From Larix sibirica (lineage: Eukaryota; Streptophyta; Pinopsida; Pinales; Pinaceae), in the NCBI GenBank assembly GCA_004151065.3, contig NWUY0300009889.1, forward strand, positions 55,715-78,049: a stretch of DNA of 22,335 nt, read 5' to 3'. The notes under the pieces were generated by a model. It did not search any database. It was not told the DNA's origin and saw nothing but the letters and a program-made list of their open reading frames with translations. Shown here in pieces: positions 8,156 through 17,996 of this stretch. The translations under genes and the position numbers were made by a program. Numbering within the stretch: the stretch's first letter is position 1; every line of letters begins with the position of its first letter.

Positions 8156-10162
8156 TTAACCTGCTTTGGGATAACATAATTTACGTGGTAAGTGATGTAA
8201 TTTATGGATCACTTACAAAATGCAAAATGCAAGTTGGATGGAATTCAGAATGCTAGGACAAGACTCAGAGCAACACGAGTTAAGGAAGTCAGGAAAGCAA
8301 GGAATATGGAAGGTCTGAGAACAGGTCGCAAGCTCATAACAACTCTAATATCACTGTTAGGTGCCCTACAGGGAAAATGGGCAATTAAACACAAAAAGAC
8401 AAAAAAGGATAGGCATGAAAGCACAAATTTCCCATTATCAAATGTATAATATATACATGAGAATGCCTTTTGGTTCAACTTCCCAATGCTGTCTATTGGA
8501 TTCCTAAATGACTCTTCCCCTTCACCTAGGGCTTTTGGTATTCTCACGTGAATAAGGAGTTACTAACATAATAATTTCCTAACACCGATGATTAGGTCCC
8601 AACACGAATCAATATGGCAATCTCTACTCATATTTCCGGTCTAGTTTTTAATTGCAGTAATATGCTCTAGATGGAAAAATTGAAAGAACCAAGAGGTTAA
8701 TCGCTAAAAGAGAGCAAAGGAACTAGTCACCAGGATAAAATGAATGGAAAAAGAATGCAAAGTGTTTTTAAATATTGCATTATAATGTTGTGCAGTATTT
8801 TATTTTGGCTAGATTAGTTTTCCTTATGCTTGAATTTATCACTTCACAAATCTTGGCTATTATCTCCCTTTTCAAATTGCATTTTGTTGCTACAAAAGTT
8901 ATTGTTTCGAATATCAGTACAAGCAAAAAGAGGAACATTCGAAGGTGAATGGGAGGAATTCCAACTTTTTTCTTTTCTCATAACATCTCCACTGAGCAAT
9001 CCAACCCTTGTGGCACCAAGAACCTACATCTGGATATTGAATTTTGTGATGGCATGGATATGTTATGTATGTAGGGTGAAACATTTGTCAAGGATAATAG
9101 AAACTATGAGCAAAAATGTGCTGGCGGGGTTGATCATGGTAAGCGGTACCATAAATTCTTAGGTGGTTGGCTCCAAGTCTAGCCAGAAGTTCTTCAACAT
9201 GTTAACCGGATATTCTTTTCTTGCTTCCTTGGATGCTTTCAATATGGCACTATCTCTCCCATTACCTTGAAATAGTTATAAATAAATGTAGTAAATGGTC
9301 ACTATGATGATAATTGGGTTTTTATTCTTGAATTTCAAATGAAGTTTTAGATGATGCTAAAGCAACAGGGAAGGATGCTATATCAACCACTTCTGAGGTT
9401 ACAGTTGAAGTTATTTCACATAGGTATTATGTTTTCAATTTTGTTATATAGGAATGATATAACATTACCAGAACACCCAACAAATCATCAAAGGAATATG
9501 AGATAACATGTCAGGAACATGAGAAATTCACTGGAAGAGGAGATAATATACCTAGATTTGTGCTCTATCTGCATGTCTGGGCTACCTCCCTATTGTATTT
9601 TCCTCCCTCTGACGTTGGGAAACTAATTTTTCCTCAGGATTGTTGGGAGGATGGAGGATGTTTTGGAAGAAAACATCTATGTAATTAGACATAATTCATC
9701 TAAGATATGGTGGTGTAACCAAAGGGAAAGGAACAGGAAGTTGGCAGTGGAGGTGGCAAGGAAGAGGTAGATAGCGTGGAGGCAGCAAGATGAACTAGTG
9801 GCAATGGCGGTGGAATTCATGGGTCATCATGAAAAAAGTATAGGATCCTTTTTAGTACCGATATTCCTATAGTTTCCTCGACAATAAGACCCCCGATGTC
9901 TCAACCAATTGGAAGGTAGATAAATCACTTGAAAAGTTTGGATAGTCACATTACATGAAATTATGTTTTTAAAAGTTTGGTTAAAAACAAAAAATTAATA
10001 TAAATTAATAGGTAGTCAACATGAACTAATAGGCGGTCAATGCCTAATTGAAATGCATAATACACTGCCTATCGTCGGGTATAATAATATCGCCTTAATT
10101 GTCATTACCCGATTGAACAAACAACATTTCTCATTCTTAATATCATTTATTAGATTAAATGT
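8156..10162. other. spacer, no supported gene
   Basis: Frames of 81-110 codons occur on both strands (for example 8204-8449 and 8830-9162 plus, 8245-8547 minus). None resembles a family I know, and the overlapping opposite-strand frames argue for chance. A short plus frame at 9332-9445 (37 codons, EVLDDAKATGKDAI...) reads exon-like, but it has no convincing splice partners. About 9640-9830 is GA-rich and relatively GC-rich. No tRNA, LTR or satellite is visible. Confidence 0.4.
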
Positions 10163-10932
10163 TGGCTTTGTCCTATTAAATCTTGCAATATGAATATCGC
10201 TGCAAGATTGATCTTCAAAAAAATTATATCCAATTTTGGGTGTCTCATGAGTTTGATGACTAATTAGGGTATGTCTTTCATGAGAAACAACACTATTAAT
10301 TCCTTAACTCAATAATTTATGGTGCAACACCACACTAGAAATATCTACCATTTTCAAGCCAATGGGACTATCGAGGCCTTCAATAAGATATTGTAGAGGG
10401 ACTAGACAAAGGTTTGTGCAACCAACTATGATGATTGGGATGAGAGGGTACATGTAGTTCTCTATGAATCCAAAGCACAACCAAGAAACTAATGAAGCAC
10501 CCCTTTCAATTTGGTCTATGGTAGAGAGTCAATAGTGTATGTATAAGTTTTAGTGTCAAGTTTGTTCATAGCATATAAGGTGCACATATTTTGAAGGAAG
10601 GGTAAATTAAAAGATGACATCAAGAGTTGATGGAACTAGAGGAAGACTATTTCTTAGCACAATATCATCATGAAGTTGATAAATCACGATAAAAAACATG
10701 GCGTGATTTCCATATCGAGAATAAACCTTTTGAGGCTAGTGATGTGGTATTGCTTTACAATAGTAGGTACCTTAGTCACCCTAATAAGTTATATATGCAT
10801 TATCTAGGGAATTTGTTGGTCGGATCCATTTGAAATTCATAAGTGGTAAAGTCACATCAACTTGATGGAACACTTCCAGAGGGATGGGTGAATGGTGCTT
10901 TCCTAAAACCTTGCACTCCCCCTCAAATCTAA
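10163..10932 (+). pseudogene. Ty3/gypsy integrase core and C-terminus, decayed
   Basis: One frame (10163 to about 10600) reads SCNMNIAARLIF, FMVQHHTRNIYHFQANG, TIEAFNKI, DDWDERVHVVL and FNLVYGRES. These match the integrase core of plant Ty3/gypsy elements (AA-F-F, STPYHPQANG, EAFNK, DDWD, LVYG). A second frame (10618-10932) continues with ELEEDYFLAQYHH, VVLLYNSRYLSHPNKLYMHYLG and QLDGTLPEGWVNGAFLKPC, the charged C-terminal domain. The catalytic Asp of the S-D-x-G motif is Asn here (10262-10264) and is followed by a stop. The Glu of the EAFNK motif is retained (10373-10375). There are many in-frame stops and a frame change near 10610. I see no reverse transcriptase, protease or clear LTRs nearby. 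It is a fragment of one old element. Confidence 0.87.
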
Positions 10933-12148
10933 GTTCGGAATCTCCTGAAAAGGAGAACTATTGATTTTTTTTCTATGGTTTCCCAATCAAGCCAATAAGG
11001 ATCAACCTATGGATGAGTCAATTAGTATAATTGTGTCAATTCATCTTAACCCTCCTTAACTTAACCCCGTGGATGAGTCAATTAGTATAATTGTGTCAAT
11101 TCAGTCATTCGTGACCCTCTAGTTAAGGAGGTATTGAGTCATTCAAGTCTAGTTGGGAGTAAGGATACAAAATTTAAAAGTGCATGTTTATTTTTTAGTC
11201 TTCTTGGGAACTAGGTGTGCACCACCTTTGTGGTCATGGGGGAAGATTCTTATTTAGATGCGTCAACTCATGCCAATATAAGGTCCTTGAGTTGCATCAT
11301 CGCACTATAGTTGTGGTGGTAACCCGAAAATGCATAGGTCATGTTAGCAGGTGTGGGAAAGCCTGGAATTTAAAATTCTAAGTGCTTGAAAATTGAAAAT
11401 TTGGTGGTGGTTACACATTTTTAGTGCATGTCATTTTATGTTCTATGCAAGTTTACAAAGTGTCAATTTATTTTTGATGTTATATGCAAATCTAACATGG
11501 TGAGGAAACCCTAAAAAAAGTCTATCATACATTGATTAGAGAGGATTACTATAATTGCGGGGGCTAAATAATTAGAGTTTAATATACTTTACAAACTATA
11601 AGCACTCTTAAACGTAGGCCTAGGAATGTACAAAGAACAAAGTTGGAGTCGATCAGTCCTAAGGACAAGGATGGCTATCTACCATACCTCCGGGTGTACA
11701 TTAAAAAAAGTGGAATTGCACAGCGAAAAACACAGAGCAGTGTAGAGGGTGGGCCTGCCACAGTGGCCATGGGTAATTACTAACACTCACGATAGTCTCA
11801 TAGAGGTAATAACATTTTTAATGGGAAATGTAAACTGATAGATGTCAAAATGACATTTCAAATTTTTTCATACCGTCACTGTTGACGTGTCTATGTTATA
11901 TCTACATGTCAAATACATTATAAAATGAAAAAAACATTCTTAGGCTATCAAATTCCAGGCCTAGGTGTGGGTCTGTTAATGATAAACACATGCATTTAAT
12001 AACCACATGAGTCATCAAATATGAAATGACAGGCCTAGGGGTTAAAGGGTAAATAATAAGGTCCAAGTTGATAGTTTGGCAACTTACATCATGCCATCAT
12101 TCTTTCACATAATGATGGTATCTTATAGTAAAAGAAACTAGTTAAGCT
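10933..12148. other. spacer after the integrase remnant, possibly a decayed LTR region
   Basis: There is no coding similarity. A purine run ATGGGGGAAG at about 11236-11245 could be a polypurine tract, but I found no TG...CA-bounded repeat to confirm an LTR. The 9-mer AGGCCTAGG occurs three times (11616-11624, 11957-11965, 12031-12039). The rest is AT-rich single-copy-looking sequence. Confidence 0.4.
11010..11103. repeat. 34-bp perfect direct repeat, 60-bp period
   Basis: The 34 bp at 11010-11043 recur identically at 11070-11103 (both begin TGGATGAGTCAATTAGTATA). The 26 bp between are unrelated, or only weakly similar to the sequence before the first copy. The repeat follows the integrase end by about 80 bp. 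It is too short and too close-spaced for LTRs. Confidence 0.9.
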
Positions 12149-12577
12149 CATGATTTCCACCTAGTGCAATTATTTTTTCATGCTTTTGGGAAAGATACAA
12201 GTTTTTTTCAAATTGGCATGGAAAGAGACCAACAATTTTTCAAATTAATGACAACCAAATATATGTTACACAATGCATGGTGTATTGAAGCTAATGTTGC
12301 CATGTTCTTAAGTCATTATGTAGATTGAGAGCTTGAAGAAGATATGATCTTCACACTAGTGAAGAAATAGTTGATACCTATGCACCCGAATGAACACCTG
12401 AGAGCTAAATTCAAGGAAATAATTATAGGACTTCCGATGGTGTATACACCAAGAGAGTCGACAATAGAAAGTATGAGAAACATTAATATTAGGATAACGT
12501 CGAAGATAAAATAAGCAATCCTTGATGAACCCATTGACTCTCAAGCCTTGCAGATGGGGGATTTCAAAGGAAAATAG
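12149..12577 (+). pseudogene. unidentified decayed coding tract, segment A
   Basis: I do not recognise this protein. One frame of about 143 codons has only three internal stops (12326, 12368, 12512) before a fourth at 12575. That is far fewer than the roughly one per 15 codons expected at this base composition. It reads like a folded protein, for example KYMLHNAWCIEANVAMFLSH, ELEEDMIFTLVKK, EHLRAKFKEIIIGLPMVYTP and AILDEPIDSQALQMGDFKG. There is no clear membrane segment or metal motif. The same frame can be followed, with more stops, to 13421. The 12239-12577 part recurs identically at 13426-13764. It may be a retrotransposon gag-like gene (inference only), because it lies downstream of an integrase remnant on the same strand. 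Confidence 0.45.
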
Positions 12578-13421
12578 AGCAAACCCCATCATAGAGCACG
12601 ATTTCATGGACATTGAACAGTTCGCAAAACTGCAACCTACATATTGCATGCATGAAGTTCAACTTAACAATGACTAGAGAAGGTCAAAAGTGGTTGATGA
12701 ATTGCAACCACTACAAACATCCTAACTTCTCAACATGTCACAAGTCCCTACATTTATTTCATCAACATCGATGTAGTGCTATTTTAAATTTCCACTAATT
12801 CAAGTACATCCGGTGAATTTATGCACGTATAACCCACACCTATTCTTACTATAACTTATTTGAGACATCATAGGTCCATCTATGGATGGGTAGGAAAATA
12901 GCACAACCTTCCAAAAATACAAAAGGACCAAGAAGGTTTGAGAATAAAACCTCTTCGCATGCTATGAAACTCATAGGGGCCACAAGGGGGTTGACATCGT
13001 CTCCATAAAATTGATTCTAGGGAGAATGGTGGCCAAAATGATTGCATATTGCATGATGAGGAAGAATTAAAAAAGATGAAAGTAACCTAGACATTCTCTT
13101 AGCAACAATGGTGCTCAGAAAGTTAGCACCTAAATTGGTGCCAGTTCTTCTTGAGTGAGTTCATTGAGGCCACCATTAAGGCATATGCAAAGACACCAAC
13201 CTTCAACTATGGATACTTCATGTTAGTGTTCACTATGTTCACTTAGGAGCCACCACAAGGATGGTAGATCCTTTTGATAGAGAAAGGGTTGGTCTCACTA
13301 GCATTTTCACCCTAGGGAGCATGAAAGGAAGTACACCAGCTATAATTTAATTGCATGTTGTTCACATACCGGTACAAAATCATGGTGGAGGTAACCTAAT
13401 ATCATCTTCAATTCCCTAACA
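12239..13421 (+). repeat. tandem duplication, copy 1 (1187-bp offset)
   Basis: Every base from 12239 to 12994 is identical to 13426-14181 (756 bp, no mismatch that I could find). From 12995 to 13421 the alignment to 14182-14608 continues without a net indel but with about 37 mismatches in 427 bp (about 91% identity; roughly 15 transitions and 22 transversions). Both tails share in-frame stops in the protein-like frame, for example ...ACT/AGT-TAG-GAG and TGG-TAG-ATC, so the ancestor was already dead when it was duplicated. Copy 1 ends against the N at 13422. Confidence 0.95.
13157..13421 (+). pseudogene. unidentified decayed tract, segment B (copy 1)
   Basis: In the same frame as segment A this reads EFIEATIKAYAKTPTFNYGY and MLVFTMFT, followed by several stops. 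It is the copy-1 version of the start of segment C. It contains at least six in-frame stops in about 88 codons, close to random expectation, so the coding inference rests on protein-like runs and on conservation of the frame between the copies. I do not recognise the family. Confidence 0.3.
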
Positions 13422-13422
13422 N
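13422..13422. other. single ambiguous base (N): assembly join or gap
   Basis: This is the only N in the window. It lies exactly between the end of copy 1 and the start of copy 2 of the 1187-bp duplication, in the context CCCTAACA-N-TTCTTCAAATT. Copy 1 at the matching place reads CCAACAATTTTTCAAATT. A one-base N at a repeat boundary suggests a contig join. Confidence 0.9.
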
Positions 13423-13425
13423 TTC

Positions 13426-14608
13426 TTCAAATTAATGACAACCAAATATATGTTACACAATGCATGGTGTATTGAAGCTAATGTTGCCATGTTCTTAAGT
13501 CATTATGTAGATTGAGAGCTTGAAGAAGATATGATCTTCACACTAGTGAAGAAATAGTTGATACCTATGCACCCGAATGAACACCTGAGAGCTAAATTCA
13601 AGGAAATAATTATAGGACTTCCGATGGTGTATACACCAAGAGAGTCGACAATAGAAAGTATGAGAAACATTAATATTAGGATAACGTCGAAGATAAAATA
13701 AGCAATCCTTGATGAACCCATTGACTCTCAAGCCTTGCAGATGGGGGATTTCAAAGGAAAATAGAGCAAACCCCATCATAGAGCACGATTTCATGGACAT
13801 TGAACAGTTCGCAAAACTGCAACCTACATATTGCATGCATGAAGTTCAACTTAACAATGACTAGAGAAGGTCAAAAGTGGTTGATGAATTGCAACCACTA
13901 CAAACATCCTAACTTCTCAACATGTCACAAGTCCCTACATTTATTTCATCAACATCGATGTAGTGCTATTTTAAATTTCCACTAATTCAAGTACATCCGG
14001 TGAATTTATGCACGTATAACCCACACCTATTCTTACTATAACTTATTTGAGACATCATAGGTCCATCTATGGATGGGTAGGAAAATAGCACAACCTTCCA
14101 AAAATACAAAAGGACCAAGAAGGTTTGAGAATAAAACCTCTTCGCATGCTATGAAACTCATAGGGGCCACAAGGGGGTTGATATCGTATCCATCAACTCA
14201 ATTATAGGGAGAATGGTGGCCAAAATTCTTGTATATTGCATCATGAGGAAGAATTAAAAAAGATGAAAGTAACCTAGACACTATCTCAACAATAATGGTG
14301 CTCATAAAGTTAGCACATGAATTGGTGCCAATTCTTCTTGAGTGAGTTCATTGAGGCCACCATTAAGGAATATGAAAAGACACCAACCTTCAACTATGGA
14401 TAGTTCGTGTTAGTGTTCACTATGTTCAGTTAGGAGCCACCACACGGATGGTAGATCCTTCTGATAGAGAAAGGGTTGGTCTCACTATCATTTGCACCCT
14501 AGGGAGCATGAAAGGAAGTACACCACCTATAATTTAATGGAAATTTGTTCACATACCGATACAAAATCATGGTGGAGGTAACCTAATATCATCCTCAGTT
14601 CCCTAACA
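13426..14608 (+). repeat. tandem duplication, copy 2
   Basis: This is the partner of 12239-13421. The first 756 bp are identical and the last 427 bp are about 91% identical. Unlike copy 1, copy 2 runs on past the shared CCCTAACA into AGATCATCAGCC and the rest of the protein-like tract without interruption, so copy 2 keeps the natural downstream context. Confidence 0.95.
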
Positions 14609-15257
14609 AGATCATCAGCCACTTCCAGACGTGGTTAAGGTTTGATCCCATAAGAGACAATAGTTACATGGATCCCATTATGGAGAACATAGAAAGGATA
14701 TAGGTAAATCCATTTCCCTATATCCTAACATCCAATGCCATAAGAGAAGAAGTGCAAAGTTGGTCATGATTCAGGAACACCACCACATACATATATGTTT
14801 CTTCCTATTCCTGAATAAAAAGAAACATGAGGGGGATTGAGAAGGCCCCCATTCTATACCATGACCTATTGCCTATCCCATAAATGCAAGAGCAAAAAAA
14901 GAGGAACAAATTGGAAGGAATGACCTCTTTGAGACATGATGTAAAAGAGAGATAGACATTTGGGGAAACCAAAATAGTGAAACTTAACCTCCACATGCCA
15001 TAGATAACCCCTACACATAAGGACAAGTGGATGGGGTAAGAGGTGCATAAGAGAGTTACCGAGTTAGTAGAGATCTCGACACAATAACTCATCATTAAGA
15101 ATTTGAGGACTCAACCACCACTAGCCATGACCCAACCAATCAAAAAAGTGTAGGAAATGGCCTCTAGAATAAGACACACCAAAGTTGAGGCTTCACAAAC
15201 CCCCACTAGTAAGCATTACACTCACTCCTATTAATACAATTCTATTCGTACAAGTTA
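14344..15257 (+). pseudogene. unidentified decayed tract, segment C (copy 2 and downstream)
   Basis: About 305 codons in one frame without an obvious frameshift, but with about 18 stops. That density is no lower than chance, so this is a weak call. Protein-like runs include FPNKIISHFQTWLRFDPIRD, NSYMDPIMENIER, KRNMRGIEKAPILYHDLLPI, KKRNKLEGMTSLRHDVKER and EVHKRVTELVEIST. It continues the frame of the duplicated unit and probably belongs to the same dead gene as segment A. No domain is recognised. An alternative is plain non-coding DNA that happens to read well. Confidence 0.3.
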
Positions 15258-15487
15258 ATCCAACATAAAAAGAAGTTGTGGTTGACTTGACATAAGAGGA
15301 GCAATCCTTGTCTCTCACGGGTGGGATAGGTATTGAAATGTACCCTCACAACATAGTCAAGGGTCAATAGAGACAAAGGAACAAGTGGCAAGAAAAGGGC
15401 CACGACTTGATTGAGGATAAAGACCCAAGATAACATATGCATGACATATCAAATAACCAAGCGAATAAGAAATAAGTGGTTACATGA

Positions 15488-15742
15488 GGAGATGATAAAG
15501 ACTATGGAAAATACCTAATTGGTGGGGTGAACCAAAAAGAAGAGAAAGAGGAGTAGCAAGAAGAAGAAGAAGACAAAAAGAAGGAAGGATTGGAGAACAA
15601 GCAAGATGAGTAGGGGATAGGTACAAAAAAAAAGACGAGGAGATGGAGGATGTCCCACTAGATTACGTTTGTAACTCATGCAAACATCATCCCACCTTCA
15701 TTTATTCCAAAAATTATTCTATACCAAATTATCACCCTTAAT
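15488..15742 (+). pseudogene. unidentified decayed tract, segment D: charged Lys/Glu segment with a CxxC
   Basis: Eighty-four codons with two internal TAG (15554, 15611). It begins DDKDYGKYLIGGVNQKEEKE, then a Glu/Lys-rich low-complexity part (QEEEEDKKKEG, KKKDEEMED), then LDYVCNSCKHHPTFI with a Cys-x2-Cys. The purine-rich DNA (GAA/AAG repeats at 15537-15652) is partly microsatellite-like, which alone could give such a frame. Charged linkers of this sort are common in gag-like and chromatin proteins, but no family is recognised. It is one frame off segment C, so a frameshift near 15480 would be required. Confidence 0.35.
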
Positions 15743-15894
15743 CTCACAGTTGGTAGAAGGCCCTGACTACTAGTTTTCATAATCCAAGAGTGGCAAAAGC
15801 ATTTTGACATCATGCATCACATAATGGTAGATGTCCAAGAAAGAATAAGGAATGAAACTATTTTCCTCAATTCCAACATGGACCCTAATTACAA

Positions 15895-16740
15895 CGAGGT
15901 GAGCAACAGGTTGAGTACAACAAAAGTAATATAGAAACATTTGTCCTCAATGGACCCAATGACAACATAACACTCCCAAGCATCACTGTCATTAAATATT
16001 ATCCAAGTCCTAACATAATATTTAAGTAGATAACATTCCATTTTAGGTAATGAAATTAGGCACCAACTAATACAAACCAAGTGGGATTTAGCACAATTTA
16101 AAATAGAAAATAGCCAATTCCAAGTGCCAATAGATGACACATTGGAGGAAGCAGGTAACCTATGTAGAGAAAATTTGGATATGGAAGACTAGATTAAACT
16201 AGTATGTGGTCATCTCATCCATTTGTGGGTAGCAATTAAAGAAGAGGATGAAGAGATTAGTGACCTAGAGATAGAGATCCCCTAACACAAGTTCACATAA
16301 CAACTATAGAAAGCAGCCAGATGGATAAAGAAGGGAAAAAATAAGCTCAAATAAAATCAGGAAACATAATGATCGATAGAACAAAAAAGAATGTCATGGG
16401 TTTTACAAATCCTAGAGCTCACTATAAGGTCAATTGCGAAAATGAAGAAAAATATTTGACTGGTGGTCGATGAATGCAAGGAGATTCTACGTTTAATCTA
16501 GAACTAGGTACAAATCATTAATAAGAGTGAACAATCAACTAAAGGAATCCAGGAAAAGATCAATTGACTACAACAAGAAGTAGAATAGCTACAAGAACCT
16601 CTGACATGAGAACAAATTCTGAAGGAGATATGAATTACATATGAAGAATTGGGCCAACTCTTCTAATCTACCAAGAAATTCCAGTTGCAACTATAGAAAC
16701 TTCAACTAGTCACAATAATGCACTACAACAACTCTAAAAC
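15895..16740 (+). pseudogene. unidentified decayed tract, segment E: coiled-coil-like
   Basis: 15895-16023 reads QQVEYNKSNIETFVLNGPND and ITLPSITVIKYYPSPNIIFK. After a frame change near 16030, 16034-16285 gives 84 codons with one internal stop (HQLIQTKWDLAQFKIENSQF, LEEAGNLCRENLDMED, IKEEDEEISDLEIEIP). The same frame continues to 16740 with about 16 further stops. There, Leu/Ile/Gln/Glu periodicity (TKGIQEKIN, LQQEVE, YEELGQLF) looks like a decayed coiled coil. Only 16034-16285 is clearly more open than chance. Function and family are unknown. Confidence 0.38.
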
Positions 16741-16758
16741 TCCACAAAACTTGATTGG

Positions 16759-16962
16759 TTGTTAGTGCATGAAACTCTGTCTCAAGCACTTGACCTTGAC
16801 CAAGCTAATGCATATATGGAGGGTCTAAACATGTTGAAGGGAAAATGGACCAAGAAATTTGAGGAAGTCTTGGACTTAAAGAACAGTGGTTTGGAGGTGG
16901 TTCTAAAGTTGGGCGCCTCAAGTGAGAAGGATGTATATTTAAGCAAGGATGACATAAGTTGA
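16759..16962 (+). pseudogene. unidentified decayed tract, segment F: short open frame
   Basis: Sixty-seven codons without a stop (ETLSQALDLDQANAYMEGLN, KWTKKFEEVLDLKNSGLEVV, KLGASSEKDVYLSKDD). The composition is soluble and helix-rich, consistent with continuing the coiled-coil-like segment in another frame. The frame can be followed beyond its TGA for about 30 codons (LESESTFVVMSYWVPHFEF). It is not a plausible stand-alone gene, and I treat it as the 3' part of the same dead coding tract. An overlapping minus frame at 16782-16991 is judged a shadow. Confidence 0.35.
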
Positions 16963-17996
16963 CTTGAGAGTGAGTCAACATTTGTGGTCATGTCTTATTG
17001 GGTCCCTCATTTTGAATTTTGGAGACAACCACATTGTAGTAGCAGGAAGGGATAAAATGACATAGAATTAGTTAACATAACATATGAGAGTCACGCCACA
17101 TGGAGAAGATACCTCCAACAACATCAAGGATCCTTGACACTAAAGGGAGAAAAACTAGAACAAAAGGAAGGAATCCATGTGGTTCAGGATGAAGAGGAGA
17201 AACTATGAAGATAAATAGCTAGAGCATAAGCATATAAGAGTGATCCCATCAAGCAAGGACTATAAGAATATTAATGGATATGCATAGTTTGTATATACCT
17301 TCCCACCATCGAGTGACACTATATAATGTTAATTCTTAGTTCTATGTGGGTGTTTGGTTTTTTGTTGTTTTGTAGGCTACCAAATGGTTATATTTTCAAG
17401 TAGTAGCGAGGCCTTTGTTGTTGGGTAGTTGTACATTATTGAATGTTCTTCTTATCATGAGGCCACAACTACTATAAGGGGTTTTGGGGTTAATATTGGT
17501 TCTTTCCTCTATAAGTTCCAACCCTAAAACCCCCATCACCACCCCTATAAGATCATATTTTTTCAAGCATAGGTCACATTGACCTCTACCACAGTCTTCT
17601 ACATGGAATTATGAATCCCTAGAGTGTTCTATAGAAAGTTCATTGTACAAGGATTTACTACCAAAACTATCTAATGGATGTAAATTCTTAATCACCCTCA
17701 GTCCCAGAACATTACACATAGATTTTGTGGACTTCTCTTCAAAATTAGGGGTGGCTACTGTATCTTTTTATCCCTCGATTAGAGTCTTCTATGCATATCT
17801 GTTACCCATAACTAAATAAGAACTAAAAAATTTGAAGGCTGTGGATTCTTACCTTTAGGAGCCACTTTTACTCTGGAATTCCACAAATAAATAATGTCTA
17901 TCTTGTTTTATGCCGAAGGAGCAACCTCATCACTGGTGAGTTGAGCATATTCCTCTAAATGACCAATTAATCCTTAATCCATAGGCTCATTTTACA
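16963..17996. other. spacer between the plus-strand tract and the second LINE ORF1 remnant
   Basis: No gene is supported. On the minus strand, about 17830-17560 contains readable fragments (for example SKSLYNELSIEHSRDS) that might be the diverged C-terminal part of the ORF1 remnant at 18.0-18.96 kb, but I cannot place a domain there. An imperfect inverted repeat of G/T and A/C blocks lies at 17478-17533. The heptamer CTATAAG occurs at 17472, 17509 and 17545. Confidence 0.35.
17478..17533. repeat. imperfect inverted repeat, GGGGTTTTGGGGTT / AACCCTAAAACCCC
   Basis: The left arm 17478-17491 pairs with the right arm 17520-17533 at 13 of 14 positions, around a 28-nt loop. The arms are telomere-like in composition (GGGGTTTT, CCCTAAAA) but there is only one unit, so this is not a telomeric array. 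It has no T-run to act as a terminator and no matching transposon ends. Confidence 0.55.

Noticed and set aside
8830-9162. 110-codon plus frame as a gene
   Set aside because: No similarity to a known family and no supporting context or codon signal that I can see.
9332-9445. Possible host exon (EVLDDAKATGKDAI...)
   Set aside because: Only 37 codons. The nearest downstream GT...AG pair would give an intron of about 28 nt, which is too short, and no partner exon was found.
11010-11103. 34-bp repeats as LTRs or as a CRISPR-like array
   Set aside because: Too short and too close for LTRs. There are only two units, and the context is a plant genome.
12316-12649. Minus frames duplicated at 13503-13836 as conserved small genes
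   Set aside because: Their identity is explained by the 756-bp identical duplication, and they lie opposite the more open plus-strand frame.
12995-13421. Deamination (C to T) as the cause of divergence between the two duplicate tails
   Set aside because: My count gives about 15 transitions and 22 transversions, so there is no transition excess.
12149-16962. Reassigned stop codons (TAA/TAG read as Gln) to explain the readable but stop-rich frames
   Set aside because: All three stops occur, CAA and CAG are also used, and the surroundings are clearly plant nuclear DNA. Any TAA, TAG or TGA is always one transition from CAA, CAG or CGA, so the apparent fit carries no weight.
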